Assembly (NCBI RefSeq): GCF_022539315.1
Contig: NC_066342.1
Span: forward strand, 10,847,402 to 10,911,401
Origin: Serinus canaria
Lineage: Eukaryota; Chordata; Aves; Passeriformes; Fringillidae
DNA length: 64,000 nt
Direction of reading: 5' to 3'
Below the pieces are notes generated by a model. That model searched no databases, was not told the DNA's origin, and saw only the letters and a program-made list of their open reading frames with translations. This document shows, in pieces, positions 53,827-64,000 of this stretch. How positions within the stretch are numbered: the stretch's first letter is position 1; each line of letters begins with the position of its first letter. The position numbers and the translations under genes are program-made.

Positions 53827-55028
53827 GAGGAGATGCACTGCTTTGTGGCTCTAGGAGATTTTGGACAAGAGGCGCCCCACGCCAATTTCTCCTGGGGTCA
53901 CTGGTGATTTGCAGGTCAGCACCCTGGGGACAACAAAGGGCTAAATAATGAAAAAGAAGAGGGGGAAGAAGGGAAAAAGCCCTCTGAAAAACTGCAGACG
54001 GAAAGATCTGGAGGACTGTAAGTATTGCACATGTGGGAGATGGAGTCCGGGAGTGTGCTCGGGATATGAGTGAGATGGAATCCAGGAGCGAGACTTGGGA
54101 GAAAAGGCACCATCCACATAATTGGTCTGGCCAGGTTGCCAGTAATCCTAGTGGATGAACTCCAGCTTCAGGTAGTGCTGCAAGGGATCTGTACCAGAGT
54201 CTGTCGAAGCTTAAGGACATAGGACAGTTGGGCGGGACCCATGAGTGGAGGGAACTGCGAGCGGGGGCGGGGGGAGGGGGAACTCAAGAGCACCTGGGAG
54301 ACCCAGGTTGAGAGTTACCAGATTTAGGGGGTGTTAGACTGGCAGCGAGCACTGCCAATTGGTGGGGATCACGCTCGTAAAAGACTGGAAGGCTCCGGGG
54401 GGCGGACCCACTGCAGCTCCCCCACAACACCCACCAGCACAAAGGAAGCTGCAGACCACGGGCAAGGGCGAGTCCATGTGGACGGCGGGGAATCAGAAGT
54501 GCTAGGCGCAATAATACCCGGTGCTGCCGGCCCTGCTAAGGGTGCTGGTGGTGCCTCAGAAATGCTAAGCGTAGTAACACGCAGCGGGGCCGACTCAGTT
54601 GTATGGGAGGCTCCGGACCGCGGGCAGGAGCAAGTCCACATGGGTGGTGTTCGGCAGTTGCCTGCACTGGTATAAGACAGGAAGGCTCCAGGGCATGGGG
54701 CTGCGGCGACTTTCCCACGGAGCCCATCAACCCTAGGGAAGGAGCAGGCAGGCCCCTCCCCTCCCTGTTGCTGCACGGGCATTCTAGCCCCCTCCACACG
54801 CCTGGTCCCGCACATGCGGGTACAGTGTGCAAGAACGGTACCCAGCCTGCTGGGGTCCCAAGCACAGAGTGGGGGCCGCAGCCCCTGGTCAGGGGGTTTG
54901 AGAAGGAGAGAGAGGGCAAGAAGGAGGCTGTCGAGTCTGGCTGTTTGTCTCTGTCCCCACACACGCTTAGGCACCTTTTCTTTGGCCCACCCAGGGACTG
55001 CCAGTTGCTGGGGTCTCTCTCTCTAGCT
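53827..55028 (+). other. A2 5' leader
   Basis: The CTAGGAGATTTTGGACAAG block and what follows match the A1 leader just after its primer site. No long credible frame: the open - strand frames here are GC-rich and overlap. It contains an imperfect repeat at 54440-54660. It is clearly different from A1 after the first ~200 bases. Confidence 0.65.
54447..54650 (+). repeat. Imperfect direct repeat in A2 leader
   Basis: GACCACGGGCAAGGGCGAGT (about 54456) recurs as GACCGCGGGCAGGAGCAAGT (about 54616), with further related sentences between (GTGCTAGGCGCAATAA and ATGCTAAGCGTAGTAA). Spacing of the first pair is about 160 bases. Confidence 0.65.
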
Positions 55029-55480
55029 GGTCAGAGTGACCCCGAAAAAGTTCAAAAGTTTCTTTTCCCAGCCCGGTGCTTAAAGAAGGAGTCAGGGCTC
55101 TTCATTTTTCGGTCTCAAGGTTATTTATTACATCTTATCTATAAAATTCTTTCTCCCTGTCCAGCCGAGATCCGTTCGGCAGGACAGTCAGAGGCACTCC
55201 GCCCTCCCCCAGGGTGGTGTTATCTTTTTATACTACAAACTACGTGTACAATATTTACAGTTATTTTCCAATACCTATCATCTACGCTAGACAGTGAGTT
55301 TCTACTCTAGACCAATCTAAAAGTGCCAACATCACCAGACAAGATGGAGGTAGAGAAGAAGAAGAAAGGCTAGACACGCCCAAATCCCTCCATCTTGTCA
55401 CCAGAAACCCCTATACCAAAAATCTTAAAACCTACATTTACACTCTGTGAATACTTTATCCCTATACCATCTAAACTGCC
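55029..55480 (-). repeat. LTR P, inverted (ends approximate)
   Basis: On the - strand: TATA box (GTATAAAAAGATAAC, about 55240), then GTAATAAATAACC (about 55132), and an end near CACTCTGACCA (about 55030). The order is that of an LTR in inverted orientation, resembling ERVL-type LTRs of songbirds by my recollection. No TSD found. Confidence 0.6.
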
Positions 55481-55849
55481 GTGGCCTCTATCTCCTCATG
55501 CAAAGGTGCCAAGCTGTTCCATGGCCCGCATTCGAACCCGATGGTGTTCTTGGGCTGTGTGCCAGGGTCTCTGAGCCCCCTGGCAAGGGTCCCAGGAAAC
55601 TCCAGACTCCCAGAGGGATGTCCTGAGTTCCCACAGGAGGCAAGACAAGGGCTGTGCCCCTGGGCTCCCCCCAGTGCAGGTAGCTGTACACGAGCCCTCT
55701 GCTCCCAGAGCGGGCTGCTGGGGCGGAGCTCGTCCTTGCCAAAGCCTTGCCGCGGTAGCAGTGGCCGGGGAGAGCGAGAGGCAGCGTTGGAAAACGCTGG
55801 TGGCAGCCAAGAGAGAGAGGGTGCTGGAGCCGGCGCCGGTGGTGGGCAA
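55481..55849 (-). pseudogene. Unrecognised frame upstream of LTR P
   Basis: A GC-rich frame on the - strand runs from LTR M to a stop at 55471-55473, ending just before LTR P. It is Pro/Gly/Leu-rich with no domain that I recognise. Position suggests it is the 3' coding end of the element that LTR P belonged to, truncated on the right. Composition alone could keep it open by chance. Confidence 0.35.
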
Positions 55850-56499
55850 TGTGAAAAATGCATATTATATGATTGGCTCTTCGCAAATATTAAAATGACT
55901 ACTATATATGTTATGTCGGAAAGTTATGCTGTATTAATCTTTTCTAAGTATTGCTGTATTAATATCTTTTAAGCAATGCTGTATTAATCTCTCTTAAGTA
56001 GTGTGGAAAATATAGTTTTTAGGCTATAGCATAATATTAAAATAGAAACTATGTGATGTAAGATACTTTTTGTAACTAGCTCAAGGAATGGAAAAGATAA
56101 TCAAGAAATTCTTCGCATTATCCTATCTGGATAGAGATAACAGCAACAGACACCAAGATTCCAAGAGAAGAATTATTGCCTCCTTGTTGGGAAAGCTCAG
56201 ACTTTGAAGAACCAAGCAGACTGATTTACAAGATGAGGGGGGGAAGCTAAAATTAAGAAGAAACACCCTAGTGTGAAAGGAATGTTTGAATAATGTATAA
56301 GAAATATGAATATGCAATAGTCTATTGCTTTTAAGGGGTAATCCTTTGTTAGCAAGCTGGGCTTTGTGGCAGAGTGCCAGGCACCTGGATGTCCATAATT
56401 CTTTGCTTTTTATTGTCTCTTATTGTCCTAATTTTTATTACTATTTTCATTACTATTAAACTTCTAAAATTTTAACAAAACTTAATGGTGTTTTTCACA
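55850..56499 (+). repeat. Solo LTR M, copy 3
   Basis: 650 bp, TGTGAAAAAT to TTTTTCACA, with GGCAA on both sides (55845-55849 and 56500-56504), a perfect 5-bp TSD. Opposite orientation to the other two M copies. Confidence 0.93.
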
Positions 56500-56568
56500 G
56501 GCAATAAAGCTGGAAGAGAGATAGCTCTCTTGAGGCCCATTCGGCCTCGCTCATCAGCCCCCATTGTG

Positions 56569-58620
56569 ATGGGGACAGTAAGTCAGTCTCTCGCTGGTTC
56601 TCCTGACTTGGCTGAGTTGTTTGTTTGCTTATGCTTTCCTAGAGGAAGGCAGGGGTTTCTTTTCTTTCATTCCTTTTTCTTCTCGTGGCTGTTGGGAAAG
56701 CAGGCTTTTATGGCAAGGACCTGTGAGTGGCTGTTAGGAATAGGACTAGGAGCAAGTAGGGAATTCCCAAGGGGAGAAGGAAGTGAAGAGATATCAACAG
56801 GTATACCCCCAGATAGCCCCTCGGAAGAAAACTAGCCCAGTGGAAATATGACCCCCATACCAAAGGTAAGGATGAGGTTAAGATGATATAGTACTGTATG
56901 ATAGAGTGGACTAAGGGGGAAATTAGGCCCGATCATGTATATTGGCCTAGGTATGGGTTGGACAAAGGGTGGATATGTTGGGCTTCAAACATCCATGTGA
57001 GGGCTAAGAAACCATTCAGTCAGGAAGAGAGCGACTATGCTGCCTGTTGTGAAGGAGAGATTTAGCCTTCGAGGGTGAGCATGTTGAAAGTAACAGAAAG
57101 TAAGGAATGGGACCCGTTAGAATATTTGCCCCCTCCACCCCCACTGGCACCGACTGTACCCCCCCCCATGCTGTTTGATGGCTCTAGTCAAAATACTAGA
57201 AACAGAATGGCACAACGAGAGGAAAACAGGTTGGGGGATGGGAACCAAGCAGTGGGATTATATCCTCTGAGGAAAGTATCGATGGGTGGGGTGCATGGGG
57301 GAATTAGATTTGTGACTGTACCACTCAATTCCTCTGATGTGAGGATGTTCAAGAAGGAATTAAAAGCATTACTAGAAGACCCCATTGGATTAGCAGAACA
57401 GTTGGACCAATTTTTGGGGCTCAGCATTTATATGTGGGAAGAAATCCAATCAATAATGATCATGTTATTTACACCAGAGGAAAGACAGATGATCCGGACA
57501 GCTGGAATGTGGATATGGGAAAGGGAGCACATGCAAGGACCTCCTGGGGATCTGAAAATGCCCACAGTATGCCCTAATTGGGACCACAACAGCCTTGAGG
57601 GAAGGCAAAACATGGAGGGTTATAGAACATTAATTGTAAGGGGTAACAAAGAGGCTGCTCCACTAAGCCTGAATGCTCATAAGGCAATTGATGAACAGCA
57701 GAAGAGGGAAGAAACCCCAACAGAGTGGCTAGAAAGACTGAGAAAAAATATGAGGCAGTACTTAGGTATCGACCCTGATACAGTAGATATACAGACCTTG
57801 CTAAAGATAAATGTCATCACCCATGCGTAGCCAGATACATGGAGAAAATAAGAGAAATCGGAGGGTTGTCAAGAAAGGGGATTGGAATGATAGTGGGGCC
57901 CTGGGATAATGTTAAAATAGACTCTGAAATGTTAGGCTTTGTGTTGCGCCTGCATAAGCAGTATGATAAATGATATACTTGTTAGATGTGATGATTGTTT
58001 AGTAATTAAATATAATTATTGTATAATCATAAGAAGAATCATGAGAAACTATGTTGGAAATCTAAGGGGGGCTATGCTTGGCTAAAATCTATGTATACAA
58101 TAGAACAATAAAAGTTTAATAATTAACATGAAAGCTATATAATGGTAGAATATAAAAACAGGTTCATCTCGAAAGTATAGTCGGAGTCAGATTTGGGTTG
58201 AAAATACCCCTGATTCCCAGAGCTCTTAATAAAAGCACCGACATAATCATTTTTGTGATTATGTGTTTCTGAACGCTAACAGGAGGACCTCTTAAGGGGA
58301 GCACAGAAGGTGTATGTCAGGAGGGATCAGGAAAAAGAGAAGGCAAAGGCCAGGGTAATGTTAACTGCCATTAGAGAAGGAAACCAGCATGTAAGGAACA
58401 ACCCCCGTCAGGGAGAAAGACCTTGATTGGGAGAGAATAGGCAGAGGTGGGATATGGTTCCTTGGGATGGGACCCCTGAGAGGGAAATTGGGGAACTGAG
58501 AAACCTAAGACTGATTTGCTTTTATTGTAAGAAAAATGGATACCTCAAGAGAAATTACCCCTGAAGGGGAAAGGACCTGAAGGTTTATGAGAACAAGCAA
58601 AAAGGAGAAGTGGAAGACTA
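56569..58620 (+). pseudogene. gag: A2 gag (broken)
   Basis: ATG at 56569 is followed by Gly (MGTVSQSLAGSPDLAE), fitting myristoylated matrix; the frame soon drifts into unrelated sequence and a stop at 56833. The matrix block IEWTKGEIRPDHVYWP lies near 56900. Capsid is an open 251-codon frame (57075-57830): Pro-rich start (PPPPPLAPTVPPP), VGLYPLRKV, EDPIGLAEQLDQFLG, TPEERQMIRTAG, EETPTEWLERLRKNM. A stop at 57828 and LTR N interrupt it. After LTR N, Lys-rich tail and nucleocapsid remnants continue to 58620 with several stops. Confidence 0.87.
57888..58281 (+). repeat. Solo LTR N, copy 2
   Basis: 394 bp, TGATAGTGGGG to CGCTAACA, flanked by GGAA (57884-57887) and GGAG (58282-58285), a 4-bp TSD with one mismatch. 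AATATAAAAAC (about 58150) and TTAATAAAAGC (about 58228). Inserted in A2 gag. Confidence 0.84.
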
Positions 58621-58629
58621 GGGATGCCA

Positions 58630-60680
58630 GGGGCTCTACCTCCTGGGGACAGAATACCATCAGGAGCCCTTGATAGCCTTAAAAATACATCTCCACAAGG
58701 AAGAATTTGAATTTTTGGTAGACATGGGAGCTGAAAGAACTTGTCTTTGTAGAATTCCAAAGGGATGCGAGAAGAGTCAAATACAGTGCAAATAGTGGGT
58801 CCAAAAGGGGAAGGGTTTAAAGTGTTAGTCATAAAGCAAGTAAGGTTTGAAGGGACAAATAAAACAGGAATTGGGGATATTCTATTAGTTCCAGAAGCAG
58901 GGTACAATTTATTGGGATGGGATTTACAGGTGCGGTTGGGCATCGGGGTGCTCCCAGAGGAAGGGAAAATGGCAGTTAAGTTTCTCAGACTAAGAGAAGA
59001 AGACGAGAAAAGGATTCGTGAAATAGTGTGGGCAAGACCTGGAAACCGAGGCGAGTTAAACATGACTCCTATAGTAATAAAAATAGTTGATGAAAACTGC
59101 CCAGTTTGGGTACAACAATACCCACTCTCCCTGGAGGGGAGACAAGGATTGCAGCCAGTGGTCCAGGAACTGATTAAAAAAGGAACCTTAGAACCATTTA
59201 TGTGCCCCCATAATACACCCATATTACCAGTAAGAAAGTCAGACAAAACTTACCGGCTCGTTCAAGACTTGAGGGAGGTGTAGAAAAGAACTGTGAATTG
59301 ATATCTGTTAGTGCCCAACCCATATACACTATAAAGTAATATTCCCTCATCCCACCAGTGGTTTAGTGTGATAGACCTAAAATATGCTTTTTGGGCTTCT
59401 CCATTAATAGAGGAAAGTAGGGATACATTTGCTTTTGTATGGGAGGACCCCAATTCAGGGAGAAAGCAACTATTTCGGTAGACAAGGTTACCCCAAGGAT
59501 TTTCTGAGTCCCCAAATTTATTTGGTCAAGCACTAGGAGAAGTACTAAAACTTTTCTCCACTGCACCTGAAATAAAACTTATCCAGTATGTGGATTATTT
59601 CCTTCTCTCAGGAGAGGAAAAGAAAGTCCAGGAATCCACAATAGCATTATTACATTTTCTAGGAAACCAAGGACTTTAGGTATCAAATGGGAAACTTCAA
59701 TTTGTAGAATGTGAAGTAAAATACCTAAGACGTATGATTTTTCAAAGGAGCCGATGACTGAATCCTGAAAGAATTATGAGAATAGTCTCACTTCCACAGC
59801 TGAAAACTAAGAGAGAGGTTAGAAGGCTTTTAGGCTTGTTATGATATTGCAGGCTATGAATTGAAGGGTACACTCAGGCCATCAAGTTCTTGCACAAAAA
59901 GTTAGTAGAAAATGAGATTGGGTGGGGAAAGGAAGATGAGCAGAAGTTTAAAGAGTTAAAACAGAAATTAGTCAGTTCACTGGTGTTGAGTCTTCCTGCC
60001 TTAAACAAACTTTTCTACCTGTTTGTGGATGTAAAAAAAGGGGTAGCACATGGAATGTTGGCCAAGGACTGGGGAGGGTCCATGAAACCAGTGGCTTATC
60101 TATCAAAACTGCTAGACCTTGTCAGCTGAGGGTGGCCAACTTGCATTCAGGCAGCGGCAGCGACCACCCTACTAGTAGAGGAAAGCAGGAAACTAACCTT
60201 TGGGGGAAAATTGAAAGTACACCCCCTATACTCAGTTAGGAGTATCCTAAGTCAAAAGGCTGAGAAATGACTTACCTATTCCCAAGTGTTAAAGTATGAA
60301 CCCATTTTAATAGATAAGGATTATTTAGAGCTAATTGCAGATAACCATCTCAATCCTGCCCAGTTTTTATATAGAGAACCAGTGGAAGAACTAATGCATG
60401 ATTGCCTAGAGGTTATTAACTAAGGTAAAAGAAGATCTAATGGATCAACCACTCCAAAAGGGGAAGCAATTGTACATTGGTAGATCTTCAAAGGCAATCC
60501 AGGGACACCAGATGTCAGGGTACGCTATAATCGATGAAAGGCTGGTAGCCATAGAAAAGGGAAAGTTACCTTACAACTGGTCAGCCCAAGGGTGTGAGTT
60601 TTATGCCCTAAAATGAGCTCTAAAAATATTAACACAAGAGAGGGGAACAGTGTATATGGATTCAATGTATGCTGGCAAAG
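58630..60680 (+). pseudogene. pol: A2 protease, RT and RNase H start (broken)
   Basis: Protease active site reads VDMGAE (about 58716) in place of DTG; the protease end is GDILLVPEAGYNLLGWDLQV. An open 172-codon frame (58765-59281) leads into RT (QYPLSLEGRQGLQPVVQELI, partial). RT continues with stops: VIDLKYAFW (59370), RLPQGFSESPNLFGQAL (59490) and the catalytic site, YVDY instead of YVDD (59589). RT thumb and connection follow (59890-60130, WGGSMKPVAYLSK). RNase H begins at about 60470, but its first Asp is lost (IGRSSKAIQGH). It ends at the junction with inverted gag Q. Confidence 0.86.
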
Positions 60681-62226
60681 CCGCAGCACCTGCGCCCTGT
60701 TCCGTGGGCCCCACAGGGACAAGAGCAGATGCCTGACTGGGAGCCGGCCGAAAACCACTCGTCCCTGCGCCCCCTGCAGCACCAGCAGAGCCGGAGGAGC
60801 CCCCTCCGCGACCCCGCAGATGCCGCAAGGAGGCAGGCTCACACATCTCGTCGGACTTAGTTTTGGCCTCCCACCAGAAGCGGCCGGGGTCCTTCGGACG
60901 CACGGTCACCTGGCACGGGGGGACTGTCCACAAGTTCGACGGGGAGGAGCAACGGCCCCGGGAACCCACCGGCCTCCCGCCGGCCGTGTCAGCAGTCGTG
61001 CTAAAGGTGAATACTTCAGCGCCCTGTTGTGCCGCAGCCCCGGCGGGGGGCGCCGTGGCAGACGTAGGCGCCGGCACGGCCCGCAAAACCGGCGCGGACC
61101 GGGACGAGATCGGTTCGGGGTCCCCGTCCCCCGACGGGGGGGTTGGGCGGGGCGCCGTGAGAGGCATGGTCGGCGGAGCTCCATCACTGCGGGGCGGCAC
61201 CATGAAACCCGGCACGCCCCCGATGAGCGCCCGATCCGAGGCGCAAGACTCCACAGCGGGCACTGCCCCCGCCGAAACGAGAGGGGCGGGTTGTCCGTCC
61301 CCCGGGGCGGGGTCCGACGGAGCACCGACTGACTCCCCGCCCCCGGCTGCTTCCACCGACTGCGCATGCTCAGCAGGCCGCGCAAGCCCAGAAACGGGCG
61401 AACCCGCCCCCACCGGGCCCAGAGGGAACTTCGTGGAAACGCCGCAATTCGGACAAAGAGTCGTCACCGAATCAGGCTCGATCAGAGGCGGAGGCTGATC
61501 CAGAGACTCCCCGCCGCCACCAAGTGCCGGGAAGGCACAAAGAGAGGGCGGCACTCCACCCGCCCCGCCGCCCGCGCGGGGCGGGGCGGGGCGAGGGCGG
61601 CCTGCCGACTCCACGGGGTCGTCTGGAGCCCGCAGGGCTCCGCCCCCGGGACTCGGGGCCAGCTGGCTGGGAGCCCAATCCGCCCTGGGGGAACAATCGC
61701 CATCCCCCGGGCTGGATCCGTCCCGGAGCGGGGTGAGGGGGGTCCACATCGCACAGAAACTCAAACTCCCCCTCGTCCGCGACCGAGACAGAAGGGCCCC
61801 CCGGGAACTCCGAGGGCTACAGAACCCAGACCCCCGCCAAATCACCTCACACTTTTTCCACTGCACCAGCAGCGACCCCAACGTCCACGGTGCAATCGTC
61901 AAAGAGAACCTCCGTGAGGCGGACCCCCACGAGATACCACTCCTGCCTGGAGAACGCCTGCGCAGGGTCCGAAAAGAACCCCTGTTCCTTGGCCCACAGA
62001 TGGAGCTTCACAAAATCACTCCAGGAACCAGAAACCTGTTTCACCTGCAGGACATCCCTCCAGATGTCCAAAACGAAAGACTCCTCCTCGAAAGTCACAG
62101 AGGGAGCCATCACCACAAGAGCAGCAGGCAAAGCGCCAAGGAGGGGGGTGGGAAAACGGCACGACCTCACCGCAATCGGAATCCGTGTCTCAGCCTAGGC
62201 TGCAGTACACTTCAGCAGTCACAAGA
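60680..62226 (-). pseudogene. gag: Element Q gag, CpG-rich, inverted
   Basis: On the - strand a matrix-like frame starts near 62107 (MAPSVTFEEESFVLDIW, SWSDFVKLHLWAKEQGFF) and stops at 61847. A second frame, open for 433 codons (61902-60601), carries a long Pro/Gly/Ala-rich linker, a CPNCG motif and the capsid start NLWTVPPCQVTVRPKDPGRFW, as in F and K. One frame change near 61850-61900 separates them. Capsid is cut at about 60680; the last part of the frame beyond that is antisense A2 sequence. Base composition is strikingly GC- and CpG-rich compared with everything around it. Confidence 0.8.
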
Positions 62227-62519
62227 TGTCGCTATGGAACACAAAAGAACACAGACGCACACCGCTGCTCCAAGGTGAACAAAAAAGGGAAGTTTATTTC
62301 CTGACTCCAACATTTATAGTTTTCCAAAAGTGACAGTGGATTAGAGGGTGACAGTGCCACCTCTCCAATGCCACTGGGCAAACCAAGAGTCCATCAAGTC
62401 TCTCCTCCTCCATAAAGGAATGCAAAACAATGTGTTATCTACAGACAGCATGAGAGAAAGTTCTCCACAAGAATATAAACATCAGAAGGCTTAGAAAATC
62501 CTAGAAAATCAGGGCGACA
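62227..62519 (-). repeat. Element Q 5' LTR (inverted)
   Basis: 293 bp; TGTCGC at one end and GCGACA at the other, a perfect 6-base inverted end. On the - strand a primer-like TTGTGACTGCTGAAGTG follows two bases after the LTR, related to the tRNA-Trp-type site of F. The right flank is CR1 sequence. Confidence 0.8.
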
Positions 62520-64000
62520 CTTAATGCCTTCTTCGCCTCAGTCTTTAGTGGTAAAACAGCCTGTCCTCAAGACAACTGTCCTCAGGGATTAGTACATAGT
62601 GCCAAGGAGCAGAATGGTCCTCTTGTTATCCAAGAAGAGGCAGAGAACTGCTGGGACACTTGGATATTTATAAATCAGTGGTACCAGATGGGATCCATCC
62701 TAGGGTGATGAGGGAGCTGGCAGATGAGCTTGTGAAGCTGCTCTCCATCATTTATCAAGAGTTGTGGCTCACTGGAGAGGTTCCAGATGATTGGAAATGG
62801 GCCACTGTGACACCCATTTACAAAAAAGGTAGGAAGGAGGATCCTGGTAATTACAGGCCAGTTAGCCTGACCTCAGTACCAGGTAAGATAATGGAGCAGT
62901 TCATACTGAGTGCTATCACACAGCACTTACAGGATGGCCAGGGTATCAGACGCAGTCAGCATGGGTTTACGAAGGGTAGGTCATGTCTGACCAACCTGAT
63001 CTCCTTTTATGACCAAGTGACCCACCTGGTGGATGCAGGAAAGGCAGTAGATGTTGTCTATTTGGACTTCAGCAAGGCCTTTGACACTGTCTCCCACAGC
63101 ATACTCATGGAAAAGCTGGCAGCCCACCACTTGGACAGGAACATTCTTTGCTGGGTTAAGAACTGGCTGGATGGCCGGGCTCAGAGAGTGATGGTGAATG
63201 GTGCTGCATCCACCTGGTGGCCAGTCACCAGTGGTGTCTCTCAGGGATCTGTACTGGGACCAGTTCTAATTAATATTTTTATAGACGACATGGATTCTTG
63301 TAGTGTGTTTTTATACTTTGTAATACTTTGAAGTAATTTGGTTTTTGTATCCCCGTAGTTTTCCCAAATAGCTTATCCCAGATTGTACCCCTTTACCTAT
63401 GTAATTCCTCTCCCTTGATGAGTTCATCCCCAAATCCCCACCCTGGCTCTCTGTCAATCACACAGCATCCCATCCCCTCCATCTAGAAGCTTCGGTCCAA
63501 GATGTCGAGTGATTAGCTAGAGGCTAGGGGTCAGCCCTCCGAGACTTGCCCTATACGCTGTCCTAAATGTCTATCCCCCAGTACCCATCCCTTAGGGTCA
63601 TTTATTGGTTAGTAAAATGTTATCTACTTTTGGTTTCCACCTCCCTTTAAATGTAACTTTGGCACATCTCCCGGGGCTCTCGGCAGGAGGCCCCCTAAGG
63701 TGCAGGAGCTCCCTTGGCTCCTGAATAAAACCTTGGATTAACCCCTGCTGAGAGTCGGCCCCTTTCTTCCACCAGTGTCTTTAGTGTCTCTTCTGCTGCA
63801 AAAGCGACTGGCCTAGCTGCCCTCAGCACCCTCGGGGCACAAGAGAGTGTCTCCCTGCAGTCAGCCGTGTTGGGGTTGCTCCCCTGGTGTCTGCCGACTT
63901 GGGCCTGGCCAAGCGTTCCTGAGAAGGCTCCCAGAGGGACAGAGACAATGGATGAGGGCATAGAGTCCTTCATTAGTAAATTTTCAGGCAACACTAAGCT
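62520..64000 (+). mobile_element. CR1 LINE #2 (runs off the window)
   Basis: Starts abruptly at LTR Q, inside ORF2. RT blocks from 62660: [31 protein letters not shown] (partial), [51 protein letters not shown]. Two small frame changes near 62640. LTR L interrupts at 63296; RT resumes at 63948 with FSGNTK in place of FADDTK, so the catalytic Asp pair is lost. Confidence 0.88.
63296..63947 (+). repeat. Solo LTR L, copy 2
   Basis: 652 bp, starting TCTTGTAGTG (the usual TG has become TC) and ending GGACAGAGACA. ATGGAT on both sides (63290-63295 and 63948-63953), a perfect 6-bp TSD. TGAATAAAACC (about 63722). Confidence 0.92.

Larger units (their letters stand above)
53827..60680 (+). mobile_element. 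Gammaretrovirus-like provirus A2, truncated both ends
   Basis: Leader (53827 on), gag (56569), protease and RT (58630-60130) and RNase H start (to about 60680), all related to A1. No 5' LTR or primer site lies to the left; on the right it stops inside RNase H at inverted gag Q. Insertions inside it are ERV fragment P (about 55029-55849), LTR M (55850-56499) and LTR N (57888-58281). Confidence 0.83.

Noticed and set aside
53771..55026. Several long GC-rich frames in the A2 leader and before LTR P
   Set aside because: Overlapping frames on both strands in GC-rich, stop-poor sequence; no domain recognised.
60613..62278. Long + strand frames opposite gag Q
   Set aside because: Shadows of the antisense gag in CpG-rich sequence; the - strand frame carries the recognisable matrix and capsid blocks.

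Overview
The window looks like avian, probably songbird, repeat-rich DNA. I find no host gene, no tRNA, rRNA or CRISPR array. Nearly everything is endogenous retrovirus (ERV) and CR1 LINE sequence inserted into one another. The avian call rests on CR1 LINEs (one ends in the CR1-type ATTCTGTG tail at about 43505), proviruses primed by a tRNA-Trp-like site, and class II proviruses with a dUTPase-protease frame. A gene-free, ERV-dense stretch like this would fit a W chromosome or other non-recombining heterochromatin, but that is inference. Family letters below are mine; no database search was possible.

Layout. Provirus A1 (gammaretrovirus-like) spans 720-45416. It has one LTR at each end and the same 4-bp target-site duplication (TSD), GTCA, outside both. 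Its leader, gag, protease, RT start, integrase and env lie in order on the + strand, split by later insertions: provirus C1 (2247-9461), assorted LTRs, a CR1 5' fragment (12793-13658), class II ERV fragments T, E and F (13984-31737), a truncated inverted C element (31738-33448), provirus K on the - strand (34180-38301), LTR W, CR1 #1 (about 40545-43532) carrying two nested LTRs, and an inverted C LTR. To its right (45421-53826) lie a degraded - strand RNase H fragment, a broken env (X) split by two solo LTRs, and a stack of solo LTRs (C within M within O). A second, 5'-truncated gamma-like provirus A2 runs from about 53827 to 60680. It is joined to a CpG-rich, inverted class II gag (Q, 60680-62519), and CR1 #2 runs off the right edge, interrupted by LTR L.

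Twelve insertions can be defined to the base by TSDs, from which the order of insertion follows: A1 before C1 before LTR B; A1 before CR1 #1 before LTR C before LTR N; O before M before C. TSD length tracks family: 4 bp for A, N and U; 5 bp for C, D, G and M; 6 bp for B, K, L, O and W.

All proviruses are visibly broken by stops, frameshifts, deletions or lost catalytic residues. The best preserved reading frames are in element E (gag, protease, RT, RNase H and integrase modules with catalytic motifs present, but no 5' LTR or gag start) and the GC-rich gag of Q. The most unusual item is a hydrophobic reading frame between primer-binding site and gag in family C, present in two independent copies. 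No host process can be assigned to the region; the genes are retroviral polyprotein modules that would have worked together only within each original provirus.
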